DNA of 64,000 bases. Source: Bacteroides muris (ex Afrizal et al. 2022) (lineage in GTDB: Bacteria; Bacteroidota; Bacteroidia; Bacteroidales; Bacteroidaceae). The notes under the pieces are model-generated. The model saw nothing but the letters and a program-made list of their open reading frames with translations. It searched no databases and was not told the DNA's origin. Made by a program: the position numbers and the translations under genes. The first letter of the stretch is position 1. Each line of letters opens with the position of its first letter. Where the stretch lies: contig NZ_SRYZ01000004.1 of NCBI RefSeq assembly GCF_004793475.1, forward strand, positions 107,689 to 171,688, written 5' to 3'. Shown here one piece after another: positions 43,337 to 52,557 of this stretch.

Positions 43337-46300
43337 TTACTTCTTCTGACCGTCGCGGATGGGGCGGACGGTAAAGCCGTATGCGTTGTTGGTTCCTTCA
43401 ATAGGCTTGGTACAGTTTTTAAAATCTCCATCTCTTCTATCAATAGATAATATCAAGCAACTGGAGTTGGCATTATTATCTCCCGTATATTCACCATGAA
43501 ATCCGGATGTTGCTATATATGTTATTGAAGAGAAGCCTGGAAATGTGCCATAACCTACCTCTTGTTCCTTTACTCCCATATCACGTACTCCGGTAGCGGG
43601 AAAATAAAAGGGCTGGCTTTCAACAGTAACTGTCCATCCTTTGAATTCCGTGGTTTCCACTGTATTTGGTGGGCCAGCACTTACGGTTTTTTTTCCGCTG
43701 GGTTTAGTTGCATCAGTCACTTCCTTCAAATTTACCATATCAAAAAAATCAGCAAAAGCCTTAATAGGCGGAATTTTAAATCCTGCCGGTGAGGGGTCGT
43801 ATATTGTTTTGATGACATATAGGTTATTAGGGGATTGCTTGTAATATTGGACTTCTTTGCCATAGATAAAGTTAGCGTATCCACTTGTTGTCAACTGTGT
43901 ATTCCAATAGTTCATGATGGTTCTATTTCCATATGAAGCATTTCTTCCATCATGCCAGTGGCGTCGCTTATAGTTATCAATCTTATTCTGCTCAGTAACA
44001 TTATCAGATGGTGGCCGCTGGTGCATAAAAAACTGATATGGAAATTGTATGCTTTCTCCGATACTTCTGGCACTTTCTGATGAAGTGAAACGATACTGCT
44101 CAGTAGAATAGAACATTTTGTTTACCATGTCTAATTCTTTGTCAGTATTGTAAGTGTCATCATTGTGAATGCCCGGGAGCATCGGGTCCTTACGTCCCCA
44201 TTGGTAATAAGTGTTGTCGCCTGCTGCGGATGCTGCAATCTCGGGTTGGGTAAATGTAATGATGCCCTTCTTTTCATCTTTCCCGGGTTGCGATGCTCCG
44301 CTGACGGTTAGTGCAATTTCATTATCACCTACTTGTTCGCCATTGGCTACAAAACGTATGAGTATATTTCTTTCAACGTCTTCGACATGTGGCTCGCAAT
44401 AACCAAGGTTGCAAGGGGCTATGATAAATGGCTTGTCATATTGATTCAGGTTATCATCCGACATTGTATGACAAGATGATTCGTCCCATTCGCGATGGGT
44501 AACCCATATATGCCAGTTCCATAAAATACCCTCAGAACCGCGTACGGCAATCACGGCATTGCCTTGGTTGATGCTTTCTTCGGGCACACGGAAAGATACC
44601 CAGCCATTATCGTATTTCACCTCTGTTACAAGGTCCGGACTGTCTTGCCATAGTAGTATTGCATCTTCTATTCCTGAAATTTCACCACCTGTAATGGGGG
44701 TATTATCATGTTTCACGAACTCGCCTAGTACAAAATTACGAGTTTTGTCCGAAATAGCATTTATGTCACCTTTATACTTGTAAGACGAAGTATCGCTTTC
44801 TTTATTATAAGTATTGCCATAGTAAGCCGGAAACTTATAATAGCCATGATCATTCACAATATAGCAGTTGGCACTTTCTTGTGCTACCACATTGCGGTCA
44901 ACCAAATCGTATGGGGCGTCTTTCGAGCCATTTCCTGCATCGGTAATAGTCTTGCCCGGTGTTTGGCCTTCTATAGTGGTTCCTTTCCCGTACAAGAAAT
45001 TCCGCATGTATGTAAATTGGGATTGGGCAGGCAGGATTATGCTTCCGCTTACGGGTTGCGTCGGGTCGGTATCGTCCGCCCTGCTTTGGGAACCGGTGGC
45101 CGGTTTCCAGCCCAGTTCAGGGCTCTCTTTCGATGAATTCCACGTTGTGCCGCCATCAATAGACCACTCAATCGTGAAATCAAGTTTCCTTATTTGCTTT
45201 TTCGCGGCTGCTGATTCTGCATTAGCTTGTGCCACCTTCATGTATGCGGCAATACTTACATCATTCAGAATACCGCTGACCGGAAGATATGCTTGTTTTT
45301 CTTTATCTGTCATTTCTATGTATAGAGATGGAGAACTAGGATGCGGATTACCTGCGCTCCAAGTTCCTTTATAGCCTCCATTAGGATACAGTGTATTATC
45401 CCGGTTGACTTTCAATTCAATCACCGGTGTAATAACGATTCCGGTGGAGTTGATGGAGTAGGTATACTGCTTTCCTATTTCCCATATCCCGTTTTTCGTA
45501 AACTCCTTTAGTTTGGCTGTAAGAGTACGTTCCGTATTTGTAAGCTTGTCTGTGAACGAGATTGTTAACTTTGCATCATCCGTGAGTTCTTGGGGAATCA
45601 TCATGAACGTGTATCCCTTATCGTCACCGTTCAGTATGGTGCCGGGTTTGGTCATGATTTCATTCTTGTCTTTATTCCCGTCCAATGCAGTTTCATTGTC
45701 TATACTGAACGTGCGTCCGGCGGTTTCGTCTGTAATGGTCCAGCTAGTTGCTCCTATCGGGTAACTGCCGCTACCATGCACTCCGGAAATCTTTATTTTG
45801 GTCACTTTTCCGGCAAGCATCTTTTCGCCGGTTTTTATGGTGACGGCAGTCAGTGCGTGCTTGAAGTTCAATTGCACTGCTCCATTCCGGACGTCTCCCG
45901 TGCCGTTTCCGCCACAGTCTGCGGTGGCATACATCAGGTCAATCTGCTTGGTCACGTCTGTAGGAACTGTATAAGTCAGCGTGGGAATACCGGTGGCATC
46001 CGCTGCCGAGTGGATGACGGAGGGAGTGGCATCGTCGGCATCAGCCGCGCCTTCTTCGGAAGATGCAGGTGCGGCAGCAGAGTAGGGGGAGTAGGCAAAG
46101 AATTTGATATTCTCCGAACCTACCCAGTACAGGGATTTTTCGGATTTCCATTTGCTATCGCTTTCGGTATAACTCACCTTTATGTTGTGGGCAAAGTTGG
46201 TGGTCCACTTGTTTGTCTCCTCTTCTCCGGGCCAATCTCCGGTGTAGCATGTCGCCGAGAGTCCGAAGCTATGGTTCTTAAATGTTTCTTCGGTTGTCGT

Positions 46301-46630
46301 GGTGCCGCGGGTTATAGCATTGGAAGCCGCTGTATCCACAGCAGCTTCCGCAATTTCAGTAACTAAATATAAGGGTTTCCCCCCTTCGGACTGTGTCAGC
46401 TTCCGGATGCTTATGTCTTTGTCGGCAACGCGCGTGGCCGCCGAACCATCAGCCCAGCTGCCCGGTGCCGCCACATCGAACGCAAGCATGCCCGAAGCAC
46501 CCTGATGTCCGTGCTTGTCGAAAGTGTCGTCCGTGCAAGAGGACGACACGGCACAGACCGCAACACCTGCAAGCATACGGAGCATCAGCCCGAAGGATGG
46601 TCGAAATATACGAAAATGTCGCATAATCAC
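43337..46630 (-). CDS. Large fimbrillin-family lipoprotein (putative fimbrial tip/adhesin)
   Basis: A 1097-residue surface lipoprotein with lipobox SSSC near residue 32. Residues about 50-400 form a fimbrillin (Mfa-like/FimA-clan) domain with the typical HALTAVTIKTGEKML and SGVHGSGSYPIGATSW stretches. The C-terminal 600 residues are a long module of Ig-like and formylglycine-like sequence, ending in GYGTFPGFSSITYIATSGF, then SIDRRDGDFKNCTKP and YGFTVRPIRDG. It is last in the fimbrial operon and three times larger than the stalk-like fimbrillin, so a tip adhesin role is inferred. Confidence 0.85.
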   Translation of the reverse strand: MIMRHFRIFRPSFGLMLRMLAGVAVCAVSSSCTDDTFDKHGHQGASGMLAFDVAAPGSWADGSAATRVADKDISIRKLTQSEGGKPLYLVTEIAEAAVDTAASNAITRGTTTTEETFKNHSFGLSATCYTGDWPGEEETNKWTTNFAHNIKVSYTESDSKWKSEKSLYWVGSENIKFFAYSPYSAAAPASSEEGAADADDATPSVIHSAADATGIPTLTYTVPTDVTKQIDLMYATADCGGNGTGDVRNGAVQLNFKHALTAVTIKTGEKMLAGKVTKIKISGVHGSGSYPIGATSWTITDETAGRTFSIDNETALDGNKDKNEIMTKPGTILNGDDKGYTFMMIPQELTDDAKLTISFTDKLTNTERTLTAKLKEFTKNGIWEIGKQYTYSINSTGIVITPVIELKVNRDNTLYPNGGYKGTWSAGNPHPSSPSLYIEMTDKEKQAYLPVSGILNDVSIAAYMKVAQANAESAAAKKQIRKLDFTIEWSIDGGTTWNSSKESPELGWKPATGSQSRADDTDPTQPVSGSIILPAQSQFTYMRNFLYGKGTTIEGQTPGKTITDAGNGSKDAPYDLVDRNVVAQESANCYIVNDHGYYKFPAYYGNTYNKESDTSSYKYKGDINAISDKTRNFVLGEFVKHDNTPITGGEISGIEDAILLWQDSPDLVTEVKYDNGWVSFRVPEESINQGNAVIAVRGSEGILWNWHIWVTHREWDESSCHTMSDDNLNQYDKPFIIAPCNLGYCEPHVEDVERNILIRFVANGEQVGDNEIALTVSGASQPGKDEKKGIITFTQPEIAASAAGDNTYYQWGRKDPMLPGIHNDDTYNTDKELDMVNKMFYSTEQYRFTSSESARSIGESIQFPYQFFMHQRPPSDNVTEQNKIDNYKRRHWHDGRNASYGNRTIMNYWNTQLTTSGYANFIYGKEVQYYKQSPNNLYVIKTIYDPSPAGFKIPPIKAFADFFDMVNLKEVTDATKPSGKKTVSAGPPNTVETTEFKGWTVTVESQPFYFPATGVRDMGVKEQEVGYGTFPGFSSITYIATSGFHGEYTGDNNANSSCLILSIDRRDGDFKNCTKPIEGTNNAYGFTVRPIRDGQKK

Positions 46631-46651
46631 GTTTCTTTTGATGTTAGTCGA

Positions 46652-47917
46652 TTAGTCCATGTTTGTATTACCATCATTGTTTCCGGTGTTTCCTTGTTCC
46701 CAAGCCTCTACTGTTACGTCGAAAGATAGCGGGCTATCAAGTACTGTTTCTCCTACTTTATCTTTATCTTTGTTGGGTACAATCTCTATACCCTCTATTT
46801 TGGGCAAATCAGGCAATTCAATAGGAGGATAAACACCCGCGCCGCTGCCTTGTCCGCAGAATATGACGTTATATACATATTTATGGTTGGGCTTCCAGTC
46901 GATATCAATACCTACACAGGTATACCCGTATTCGTTGCGATTCCATTTATCGGATTGAGGAGTAGGGAATAGCTGGTGATAATGGTAATCTCCTTCTACG
47001 TGTATCGCTCCGTTGCTATCTTTATCGGAATGGACTGTGCCTTTGTGAATGGCCTCAATACGGCAAAGAAACAAAATGTATGCTCCCTTAGGTTTGTCAG
47101 TCGTCCATTTATCTTGTTTTTGCGGAATAAGCATCAGACTGCTGGATTTATCTCCGGTAGTTCCTTCTGCTTGTCCTATTAGGGTGGTATTTGCGCTGGT
47201 AAGCAATGGCAGATTCTCGAATTTGACGCCATAAGTGCTTGGTAGACTGGGTGTCCATTGCATGTGGTATGTATCTGTTGCACTCTCTGAGAATGAAAGA
47301 ATGCCTTTCTGATTTATGTTTACCAGCCATGCTCCTTTGATGTTCACTTTTCTATTGTTGTGGTCCGGACACTTGGCATTGATACAAATTTGCGATAACG
47401 CATGATAAAAGTCCAACTTAACGGCGCCTCCCGTTACGTTTTCCTGTCTTACGTTCTGATAAGCTACAATAAAGTCTTGTTGGTTCGTACCTCCATTTTC
47501 CATGGAAGATTCCAGAAGAGTTTCAAATTGCTGTGTATGTGTGGTTATGGTAGGCTTGAATGCCGTTTTTGTGTCCAGATTGTCGGGACCGTATGCCCAG
47601 AAACGTACCTCTTTTACTCCGGTCGGCCATAAATAATCGCCTCCATTCTCGTCTTTGATTGTAAAGGTATTGTCTTTGCCTGCTTCTTTTTTAGCCGGTC
47701 GTCCGTTTATGAACATATCTTCATAGTTGTCAGCATCTGCATAGACATAAAAGCCGTTAAGGTTATTGATAGTTGTCTCTGTGGCACGCGTCTTTACCTG
47801 CGTGGTAAATGAAATCTTTTCGCCCTTGTAAACTTCCTTCAACTCGTCGTTTGAACAAGAGGCAAGCATAATGGAGGCGGTAGCAACCATTCCCAGTAAT
47901 TTTACATTTCCGTTCAT
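46652..47917 (-). CDS. Fimbrillin-family major subunit-like lipoprotein
   Basis: A 421-residue lipoprotein, with signal MNGNVKLLGMVATASIMLASC (lipobox LASC). The fimbrillin N-terminal domain starts at KISFTTQVKTRATET and runs through NNLNGFYVYADADNYEDMF; the second transthyretin-like domain follows after about 200. FimA/Mfa1-type subunits are exported as lipoproteins, cleaved by a gingipain-like protease and polymerised by strand exchange. It lies between the DUF5119 anchor-like gene and the large fimbrillin. Confidence 0.88.
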   Translation of the reverse strand: MNGNVKLLGMVATASIMLASCSNDELKEVYKGEKISFTTQVKTRATETTINNLNGFYVYADADNYEDMFINGRPAKKEAGKDNTFTIKDENGGDYLWPTGVKEVRFWAYGPDNLDTKTAFKPTITTHTQQFETLLESSMENGGTNQQDFIVAYQNVRQENVTGGAVKLDFYHALSQICINAKCPDHNNRKVNIKGAWLVNINQKGILSFSESATDTYHMQWTPSLPSTYGVKFENLPLLTSANTTLIGQAEGTTGDKSSSLMLIPQKQDKWTTDKPKGAYILFLCRIEAIHKGTVHSDKDSNGAIHVEGDYHYHQLFPTPQSDKWNRNEYGYTCVGIDIDWKPNHKYVYNVIFCGQGSGAGVYPPIELPDLPKIEGIEIVPNKDKDKVGETVLDSPLSFDVTVEAWEQGNTGNNDGNTNMD

Positions 47918-47949
47918 AATCTGTTTCCCTTAAGTTTATTGTTATTTTT

Positions 47950-48888
47950 TCAATTCATATCAATGTCTGTTTCCACTATGTTGTCCCATCCCGAAATGTC
48001 GGGGCTCATGCCTCCACCTCCCGAAGGAATCTTCAACCCGTCTATCACGATATGGATGTGGGTGGGGTCGGCGGCTTCGTGCAGCTGCCCGGTAACATCG
48101 TGGTGGAAGTATTTTTGATTGGAGGTATAGATGGTCAGCATGTGCTTCCCTTCTTGTCCGTGGGGGCAGTGGCCGAAGGTGGCAAAGCGCGCCAAGAGCA
48201 TCTTCTCATCAGTATGCCGTTGCATTTCGAGGGGCATAACTACCGGTTCTCCGGTCGGCTGTCCGTTTGCCGGGCTCCATCCCTCGGACATGCCGCTCAG
48301 TGCGGCGCTGAAGTCAATCAGGTCGCTCAGGTTCTCCACGTTCCGCACCTCTACCGTATATTCCACAGTAGCCGCTTCGGGGGTCAGGATAAGCGATTGT
48401 CCGGACACGTTTTCCTGCACTTGCAGGTAGCTGCACTTGCCGCCCCATACGCTGGCAGGCACGCCCCGCACGGGTTGATTTTCGGCTCCTTCGGGCAGGG
48501 GAGGCGTGCTGAGGTCTCCGCGTCCCATGGGGGCGAGAAGCGGCTGCGGCACGGTGGCAAGCAGATAGTCGTCGAAAGTGTTTCCGCGTTCGGTCACGGA
48601 TTCCATCTCCCCGTTGTGGAAGAGTATCTTGTATTCGCCGCTCTCGATGCTGATTTTGCCGCCTTCGCGCGAGGTGAACTCGCGGCGCTGGTAGTGGCTT
48701 CCGTCCATGCGGAACAGCTGTACTACCATGGTGCGGGGTTGTGCGTCGGGAGCGTTGCTCCAGTCGAACTTGATTTCGAGTTCGGTATGGTGCTCGTTGC
48801 GATAGCAAAGGTCTTTGTGGTCGCACGACTGAGTGAGAAACGCCAATGTTGCGAGCATTGCCCACAAGTATCTTACAGAACGCATCAT
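47950..48888 (-). CDS. DUF5119 / FimB-Mfa2-like fimbrial lipoprotein (anchor or minor subunit)
   Basis: A 312-residue lipoprotein (lipobox TQSC, Cys at about 22) with two transthyretin-like domains. The DUF5119 start, HHTELEIKFDWSNAPDAQPRTMVVQLF, is clear, and the second domain carries the AATVEYTVEVRNVENL stretch. In Bacteroides and Porphyromonas operons such proteins cap or anchor fimbriae. Its start overlaps the stop of the upstream OmpA-like gene by 4 bp (ATGA). Confidence 0.85.
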   Translation of the reverse strand: MMRSVRYLWAMLATLAFLTQSCDHKDLCYRNEHHTELEIKFDWSNAPDAQPRTMVVQLFRMDGSHYQRREFTSREGGKISIESGEYKILFHNGEMESVTERGNTFDDYLLATVPQPLLAPMGRGDLSTPPLPEGAENQPVRGVPASVWGGKCSYLQVQENVSGQSLILTPEAATVEYTVEVRNVENLSDLIDFSAALSGMSEGWSPANGQPTGEPVVMPLEMQRHTDEKMLLARFATFGHCPHGQEGKHMLTIYTSNQKYFHHDVTGQLHEAADPTHIHIVIDGLKIPSGGGGMSPDISGWDNIVETDIDMN

Positions 48889-50153
48889 TGTTCACCTCCT
48901 TTCCGTTGGTAACGTCCGCCTATGAACCAGATTAGTGAAACTTCGGCCTTGGTGGGTCCGAACCATTTCCGTCGGTGGGTCGATTCCCAGAAGTAACATC
49001 CGTCTTCCGGATGGTATTTCTTGTAGTCTCCTTCCAGATACCCTATTCCCAGTGTGAAGTCGATGTTGAAGTGTCTTCCTGCCGGCAGCGAATATCCGTA
49101 GGAGAGCCCGGCAGCCCAGCTCCAGCGGTCGCCCAGGTATCCGCGTCCGCCCCACTCGATATCGTAGGTCAGTATCTGCCCGTACACGCCTATGTGGTGG
49201 CCGCACATCAGTGAACGGCTCTCGCGTCGGGGCGAGAACCAACGCCGCAGTTCCACATCGCCGCCATATGTCCGCCAAAAGCGGTGGCGCGCGTCGTTGC
49301 TCCACCAGGCATACATCCAGTTGGCGCTTGCCGACCACTTGGAAGTGATGGGTATCTCTATTCCTATATTAGGTATAGCCATAGCGTCATACAGCATATT
49401 TGTTTTCAATAGCATGACAAACTTCCGGTCTTTCTCTATTTTTATTTTTGCCGGGGGGACGACGGATTCGGTGAAGACGGTGTCGGCTATGGGCACAGGT
49501 AACGTGGTTGCCGAATCCTTGCCGGTATCGGCGAATCTTTCTTCTGTTTCCCATTCGCACATAATCCGGAACCGGGCGTTGCGCAGGGTGGGGAAGAAGT
49601 TTTTCGACATGTATTCCCACGCACGTCCTCCTTGCAGCATGCAAAGCTGTTTTTTTCTTCCGTCCACAATTTTCTTGTCTTTGAAAACCCAGATAGGAGT
49701 ATTGGCGATAATCCTCATGGCTTCGTCACGCCACGGCTGGTCGGTACCGGCAATCATCTCACTCAGCAATTCCCAATCTACGTCCGAAGGGGCGGTTTTT
49801 ACATTGAGGTCTTTCAGGGATGTGTGGTTGACGATGTATGCCTGCATGTTGCGGGCACGTTTTTCCGACAGCTTGCGGTTCATGGGGGTATATCCTTCCG
49901 GCGAGGCACTCCCTTTTATGGTTATGGACTTGAGGACTGAAGATGAGTGGAGTGCTGTGCTGTCCAGTAATGTAATCAGACGTTCCAAGTGCATTTGATT
50001 GTCACTGAAAGCAGAGTCTACCTGCGAATATCCCTGCCGGAACTTGATATTTGCATATAATGTGTCCCGGTGTATACTCGTGTCCTGCGCAGACAAACAG
50101 GTACTGATACAGAAAAATAGTATTAAATGAGATACAACAATGACCCGTTTCAT
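48885..50153 (-). CDS. OmpA-like domain plus DUF3575 outer-membrane protein of the fimbrial operon
   Basis: A 422-residue protein with a signal peptide. An N-terminal OmpA-like peptidoglycan-binding domain (ITIKGSASPEGYTPMNRKLSEKRARNMQAYI) precedes a C-terminal DUF3575 beta-barrel (FVMLLKTNMLYDAMAIPNIG, then IPITSKWSASANWMYAWW). This inverted OmpA arrangement is typical of the first gene of Bacteroides fimbrial loci. It probably holds the fimbrial base to the wall and outer membrane. The next gene overlaps by 4 bp. A promoter lies at 50210-50239. Confidence 0.9.
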   Translation of the reverse strand: MKRVIVVSHLILFFCISTCLSAQDTSIHRDTLYANIKFRQGYSQVDSAFSDNQMHLERLITLLDSTALHSSSVLKSITIKGSASPEGYTPMNRKLSEKRARNMQAYIVNHTSLKDLNVKTAPSDVDWELLSEMIAGTDQPWRDEAMRIIANTPIWVFKDKKIVDGRKKQLCMLQGGRAWEYMSKNFFPTLRNARFRIMCEWETEERFADTGKDSATTLPVPIADTVFTESVVPPAKIKIEKDRKFVMLLKTNMLYDAMAIPNIGIEIPITSKWSASANWMYAWWSNDARHRFWRTYGGDVELRRWFSPRRESRSLMCGHHIGVYGQILTYDIEWGGRGYLGDRWSWAAGLSYGYSLPAGRHFNIDFTLGIGYLEGDYKKYHPEDGCYFWESTHRRKWFGPTKAEVSLIWFIGGRYQRKGGEQ

Positions 50154-50552
50154 AGAATATAAAGACTCTTTCTATTGTTTAGTATGGAGTGATTCTTTAT
50201 AATTTTTTGCAAAAATATATAAAGGTATTTGATGCGCAATAGAATTATTGTTTTTTAACGTGGTATGAGCTAAAGTTTTCCACATCAGCATAATACTGAT
50301 GGAAAATGGTGCTTCACTATTTGTGGATTTTTACCTGTAGACAGATATTATAAACCGGAAGATTATGGGGTAAATCAAGATCCTGTCATTCTGCATTGAA
50401 TTTGTATAATAGAAGAGCAGGTAATATAGAGCGTGGGCGATGTGTTACTTAAGATACAGTGTCATTTTACTTAACAGTAAAATGACACTGTAAATGTCTG
50501 ATAAAGGTGTTTATTGTTTGAAGAACAATTAGATTATCAGCGTGCAGGCTTT
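50154..50552. other. Intergenic region upstream of the fimbrial operon
   Basis: A promoter-like pair on the minus strand: TTG (50239-50237), 19 nt, then TATTTTTG (50217-50210), before the fimbrial operon. At 50456-50491 a perfect 16-bp hairpin (ACAGTGTCATTTTACT with its complement, loop TAAC) lies 61 bp past the stop of the next minus-strand gene and is probably its terminator. No ORF is seen. Confidence 0.65.
50456..50491 (-). terminator. Strong 16-bp hairpin after the beta-barrel gene
   Basis: A perfect stem of 16 bp with a 4-nt loop. The U-run is poor (TTAAG), so it may be an mRNA-stabilising stem or an inverted-repeat element. Confidence 0.6.
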
Positions 50553-51068
50553 TTAGAATTTGTATCCATATCCCAACATGATTGCCACATTGTCATCTTT
50601 GGCAAACATAAACCTGGCTTCTGCATTCAGATAACTGCGTTCGGAGATGGGTAATGTGATGCCTCCTCCCAAGTTGAAAGCGAATTTAGTAGAATTGCTC
50701 CGGTCCATTTCCATTTCCTTCCCGTCTATTTCAATACTCTTTTTGCCATAAAAGTTGTTCTGCATACCGATACCTGCAAGAGGATAGACCGAAAATCCTT
50801 GGCCGTCTTCTTTGAAGTTGAAGACATAATGGAAATTCACGCTTACATCCAGTCCGGTAACTTTGTCTTTAGGAAAGTAGAACGTCACATCCGGAGCAAT
50901 CCGAAGATTATTCGCTATTGCATAGCGTCCTTGTACTCCCAGACCAAACCTTTCGTAGTTGGTTTGATAACCGACATTGCCCATCAAAGAGCTTTCACCT
51001 TTCACTGTCTGGGCCTTCATACCCATTGATGCCAATGCAATCATGGCCAGTAAAAATAATTTTTTCAT
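50553..51068 (-). CDS. Small outer-membrane beta-barrel protein
   Basis: A 171-residue protein with a signal peptide (cleaved after KAQ near 20) and eight alternating amphipathic strands typical of the OmpX/OmpW-like 'outer membrane beta-barrel' family. It ends in an aromatic C-terminus (MLGYGYKF). No enzymatic motif is visible. It stands alone between a long hairpin downstream and an AT-rich gap upstream. A porin, adhesin or stress-responsive barrel role cannot be separated by sequence. Confidence 0.8.
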   Translation of the reverse strand: MKKLFLLAMIALASMGMKAQTVKGESSLMGNVGYQTNYERFGLGVQGRYAIANNLRIAPDVTFYFPKDKVTGLDVSVNFHYVFNFKEDGQGFSVYPLAGIGMQNNFYGKKSIEIDGKEMEMDRSNSTKFAFNLGGGITLPISERSYLNAEARFMFAKDDNVAIMLGYGYKF

Positions 51069-51337
51069 AATTAAGGCATTTAGTTAATAAAATGTTTCTT
51101 TTAAAGAGAACAGTTCTCTTTTTATGTAAACAACAAATGCTGCCTGCATTTGTTTGCTGTATATTATTACATATATGAAAAATGTCGATATGAAGTATGA
51201 TTTCTTTTTCATTTTTTTATAAAGCAAGAAAATGATGTTAATTTCATGTTTATGTCTCGAACTATTTTTTTGAATGCTGTGTTTCTTCAGTACATAACGA
51301 AGGATAAAATCGGTTACATCCAACTGATTTAAGAATA
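51069..51337. other. AT-rich gap without a supported gene
   Basis: Very AT-rich. The only long frame (79 codons, minus strand) has no gene-like features. This gap holds the upstream regions of two divergent units. Confidence 0.5.
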
Positions 51338-51368
51338 GTTGCTTAATAAATATAAGATGTTAAGTTTG
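51338..51368 (+). promoter_or_regulatory. Promoter of the stress islet
   Basis: GTTG (51338-51341), 19 nt, then TAAGTTTG (51361-51368). The -7 box is exact and the -33 box keeps TTG. It precedes the small ORF at 51391 and the GlsB-like gene. Confidence 0.6.
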
Positions 51369-51390
51369 TTTGTTATTAAAATCGATAGTC

Positions 51391-51492
51391 ATGAAAAGTC
51401 TAAGTTTTGATTTGCGCGTCAGATTAATAATCAGTTCTGTTATTGGAGCAATAGCATGTTTGTTTTCAAGTAACTGCAGACAGGTAAAATGA
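51391..51492 (+). CDS. 33-residue putative membrane or lipoprotein peptide
   Basis: A short frame, MKSLSFDLRVRLIISSVIGA followed by IACLFSSNC and a basic end. It has a charged N-terminus and one hydrophobic segment with two cysteines. It starts 23 bp after the promoter -7 box and 117 bp before the GlsB-like gene ends the gap. It could be a leader peptide or a tiny membrane protein. No homolog is recognised. Confidence 0.4.
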   Translation: MKSLSFDLRVRLIISSVIGAIACLFSSNCRQVK

Positions 51493-51608
51493 TAGCAATA
51501 TGAAGGACTGAAGGTTTTTTCTTTCTATTTGAAGTCAAGGAATGATATATCTATTCATATTTACATGTAAATCTCAAAATTGAATGTGTAACTTAAAAAA
51601 ATCAGCCT

Positions 51609-51866
51609 ATGTATTTTCTGTGGTACATTATTATTGGAATTGTTGCCGGATTCATTGCCGGTAAACTAATGCGAGGCGGTGGTTTCGGTCTCCTTGTCAA
51701 TCTGTTAGTGGGCGTCGTTGGTGGCGTTTTAGGCGGGTGGGTGTTCGGTTTGCTGGGAATAGCAACGACGGGCCTGCTGGGTAGCTTGATAACTTCAACT
51801 GTAGGAGCTGTTGTATTGCTGTGGATTGTTTCGTTGTTTAATAACAGAAAAAGAATTGAAATTTAA
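51609..51866 (+). CDS. GlsB/YeaQ/YmgE-family stress membrane protein
   Basis: An 85-residue inner-membrane protein with three hydrophobic segments and glycine repeats (IIGIVAGFIAGKLMRGGGFG, LLVGVVGGVLGGWVFGLLG), the hallmark of the transglycosylase-associated/GlsB family. Members are induced by envelope or general stress. It opens a same-strand run of small stress-type genes leading to manganese catalase. Confidence 0.88.
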   Translation: MYFLWYIIIGIVAGFIAGKLMRGGGFGLLVNLLVGVVGGVLGGWVFGLLGIATTGLLGSLITSTVGAVVLLWIVSLFNNRKRIEI

Positions 51867-51896
51867 TTGTTTTAACCATTTAAAACCAACTTAATT

Positions 51897-52193
51897 ATGG
51901 AAAATAGAAATTCTAGTTTATGGATCGGCCTGGGAGTAGGTTCGGTCATCGGTGCTCTTGCTTATCGTTTCTCACGCACTTCGAAAGCCAAGAAGTTGAA
52001 GGAAAAAGTATGTGACGCCTTTCATAAGATAACCGGTCAGGCAGAGGACATGCTGGATGAAGCCGGGGAAAAAGTGGCGGATACCGGAAAAGCCGTAGTG
52101 GACAAGGTGGCTGACAAAGCTTCCGAATTTGCCGGGAAAGCGGATGAATTTAAAGGCAAAGTGCATACAATGGCTTCCGAGGTAAAGAAATGA
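51897..52193 (+). CDS. YtxH-like protein
   Basis: A 98-residue protein with one N-terminal membrane segment (SLWIGLGVGSVIGALAYRFS), then a long amphipathic helix with repeating Ala/Lys/Asp/Val residues (KVADTGKAVVDKVADKASEF). This fits the YtxH general-stress family, related in style to LEA proteins. It is 30 bp after the GlsB-like gene. A structural or protective role at the membrane is likely, without enzymatic activity. Confidence 0.75.
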   Translation: MENRNSSLWIGLGVGSVIGALAYRFSRTSKAKKLKEKVCDAFHKITGQAEDMLDEAGEKVADTGKAVVDKVADKASEFAGKADEFKGKVHTMASEVKK

Positions 52194-52229
52194 ACCTGAA
52201 CAAGTAACTTGTAGACTACTCATACGCTT

Positions 52230-52526
52230 ATGAAATGGGAAGAAAGTCTGAAATATCAGTTGTACGCTGACGGTAGGAAGAGAAGTTATGAAAAACTGTA
52301 TCGGATATCCCGGTTAGCATACCTCAAAGGATGTAGCGAGGAAAAAAAGAAAGCCCTCGAAGCATATCGGCTATGTTGCAGCAGGCTGTTTGGCAACAGA
52401 TGCATGCCGTCTATCGGAAGCAGTCTGAAGCGGAAGAAGCTATGTGATGCGGATTGTCCTTACATAAGGAAGTATGAGTTTGAGTTGTACAAGCTCGGCG
52501 GGTGTGCGGAAAGCACACCCGAATGA
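52230..52526 (+). CDS. Conserved hypothetical protein with clustered cysteines
   Basis: A 98-residue basic protein with six cysteines, including ALEAYRLCCSRLF, RC and a CDADC pair near the C-terminus. It has no signal peptide and no membrane segment. The spacing could bind a metal, but no known motif is matched. Its 3' end forms a 9-bp hairpin (52499-52507 with 52513-52521). It lies directly before manganese catalase, so a link to redox or metal handling is possible. Confidence 0.6.
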   Translation: MKWEESLKYQLYADGRKRSYEKLYRISRLAYLKGCSEEKKKALEAYRLCCSRLFGNRCMPSIGSSLKRKKLCDADCPYIRKYEFELYKLGGCAESTPE

Positions 52527-52557
52527 ACCTAAATTTTAACTCCAAATTGAAAAGATT

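Noticed and set aside
51084..51323. 79-codon ORF on the minus strand
   Set aside because: AT-rich, no signal, no family features and a poor start context; most likely a chance frame.
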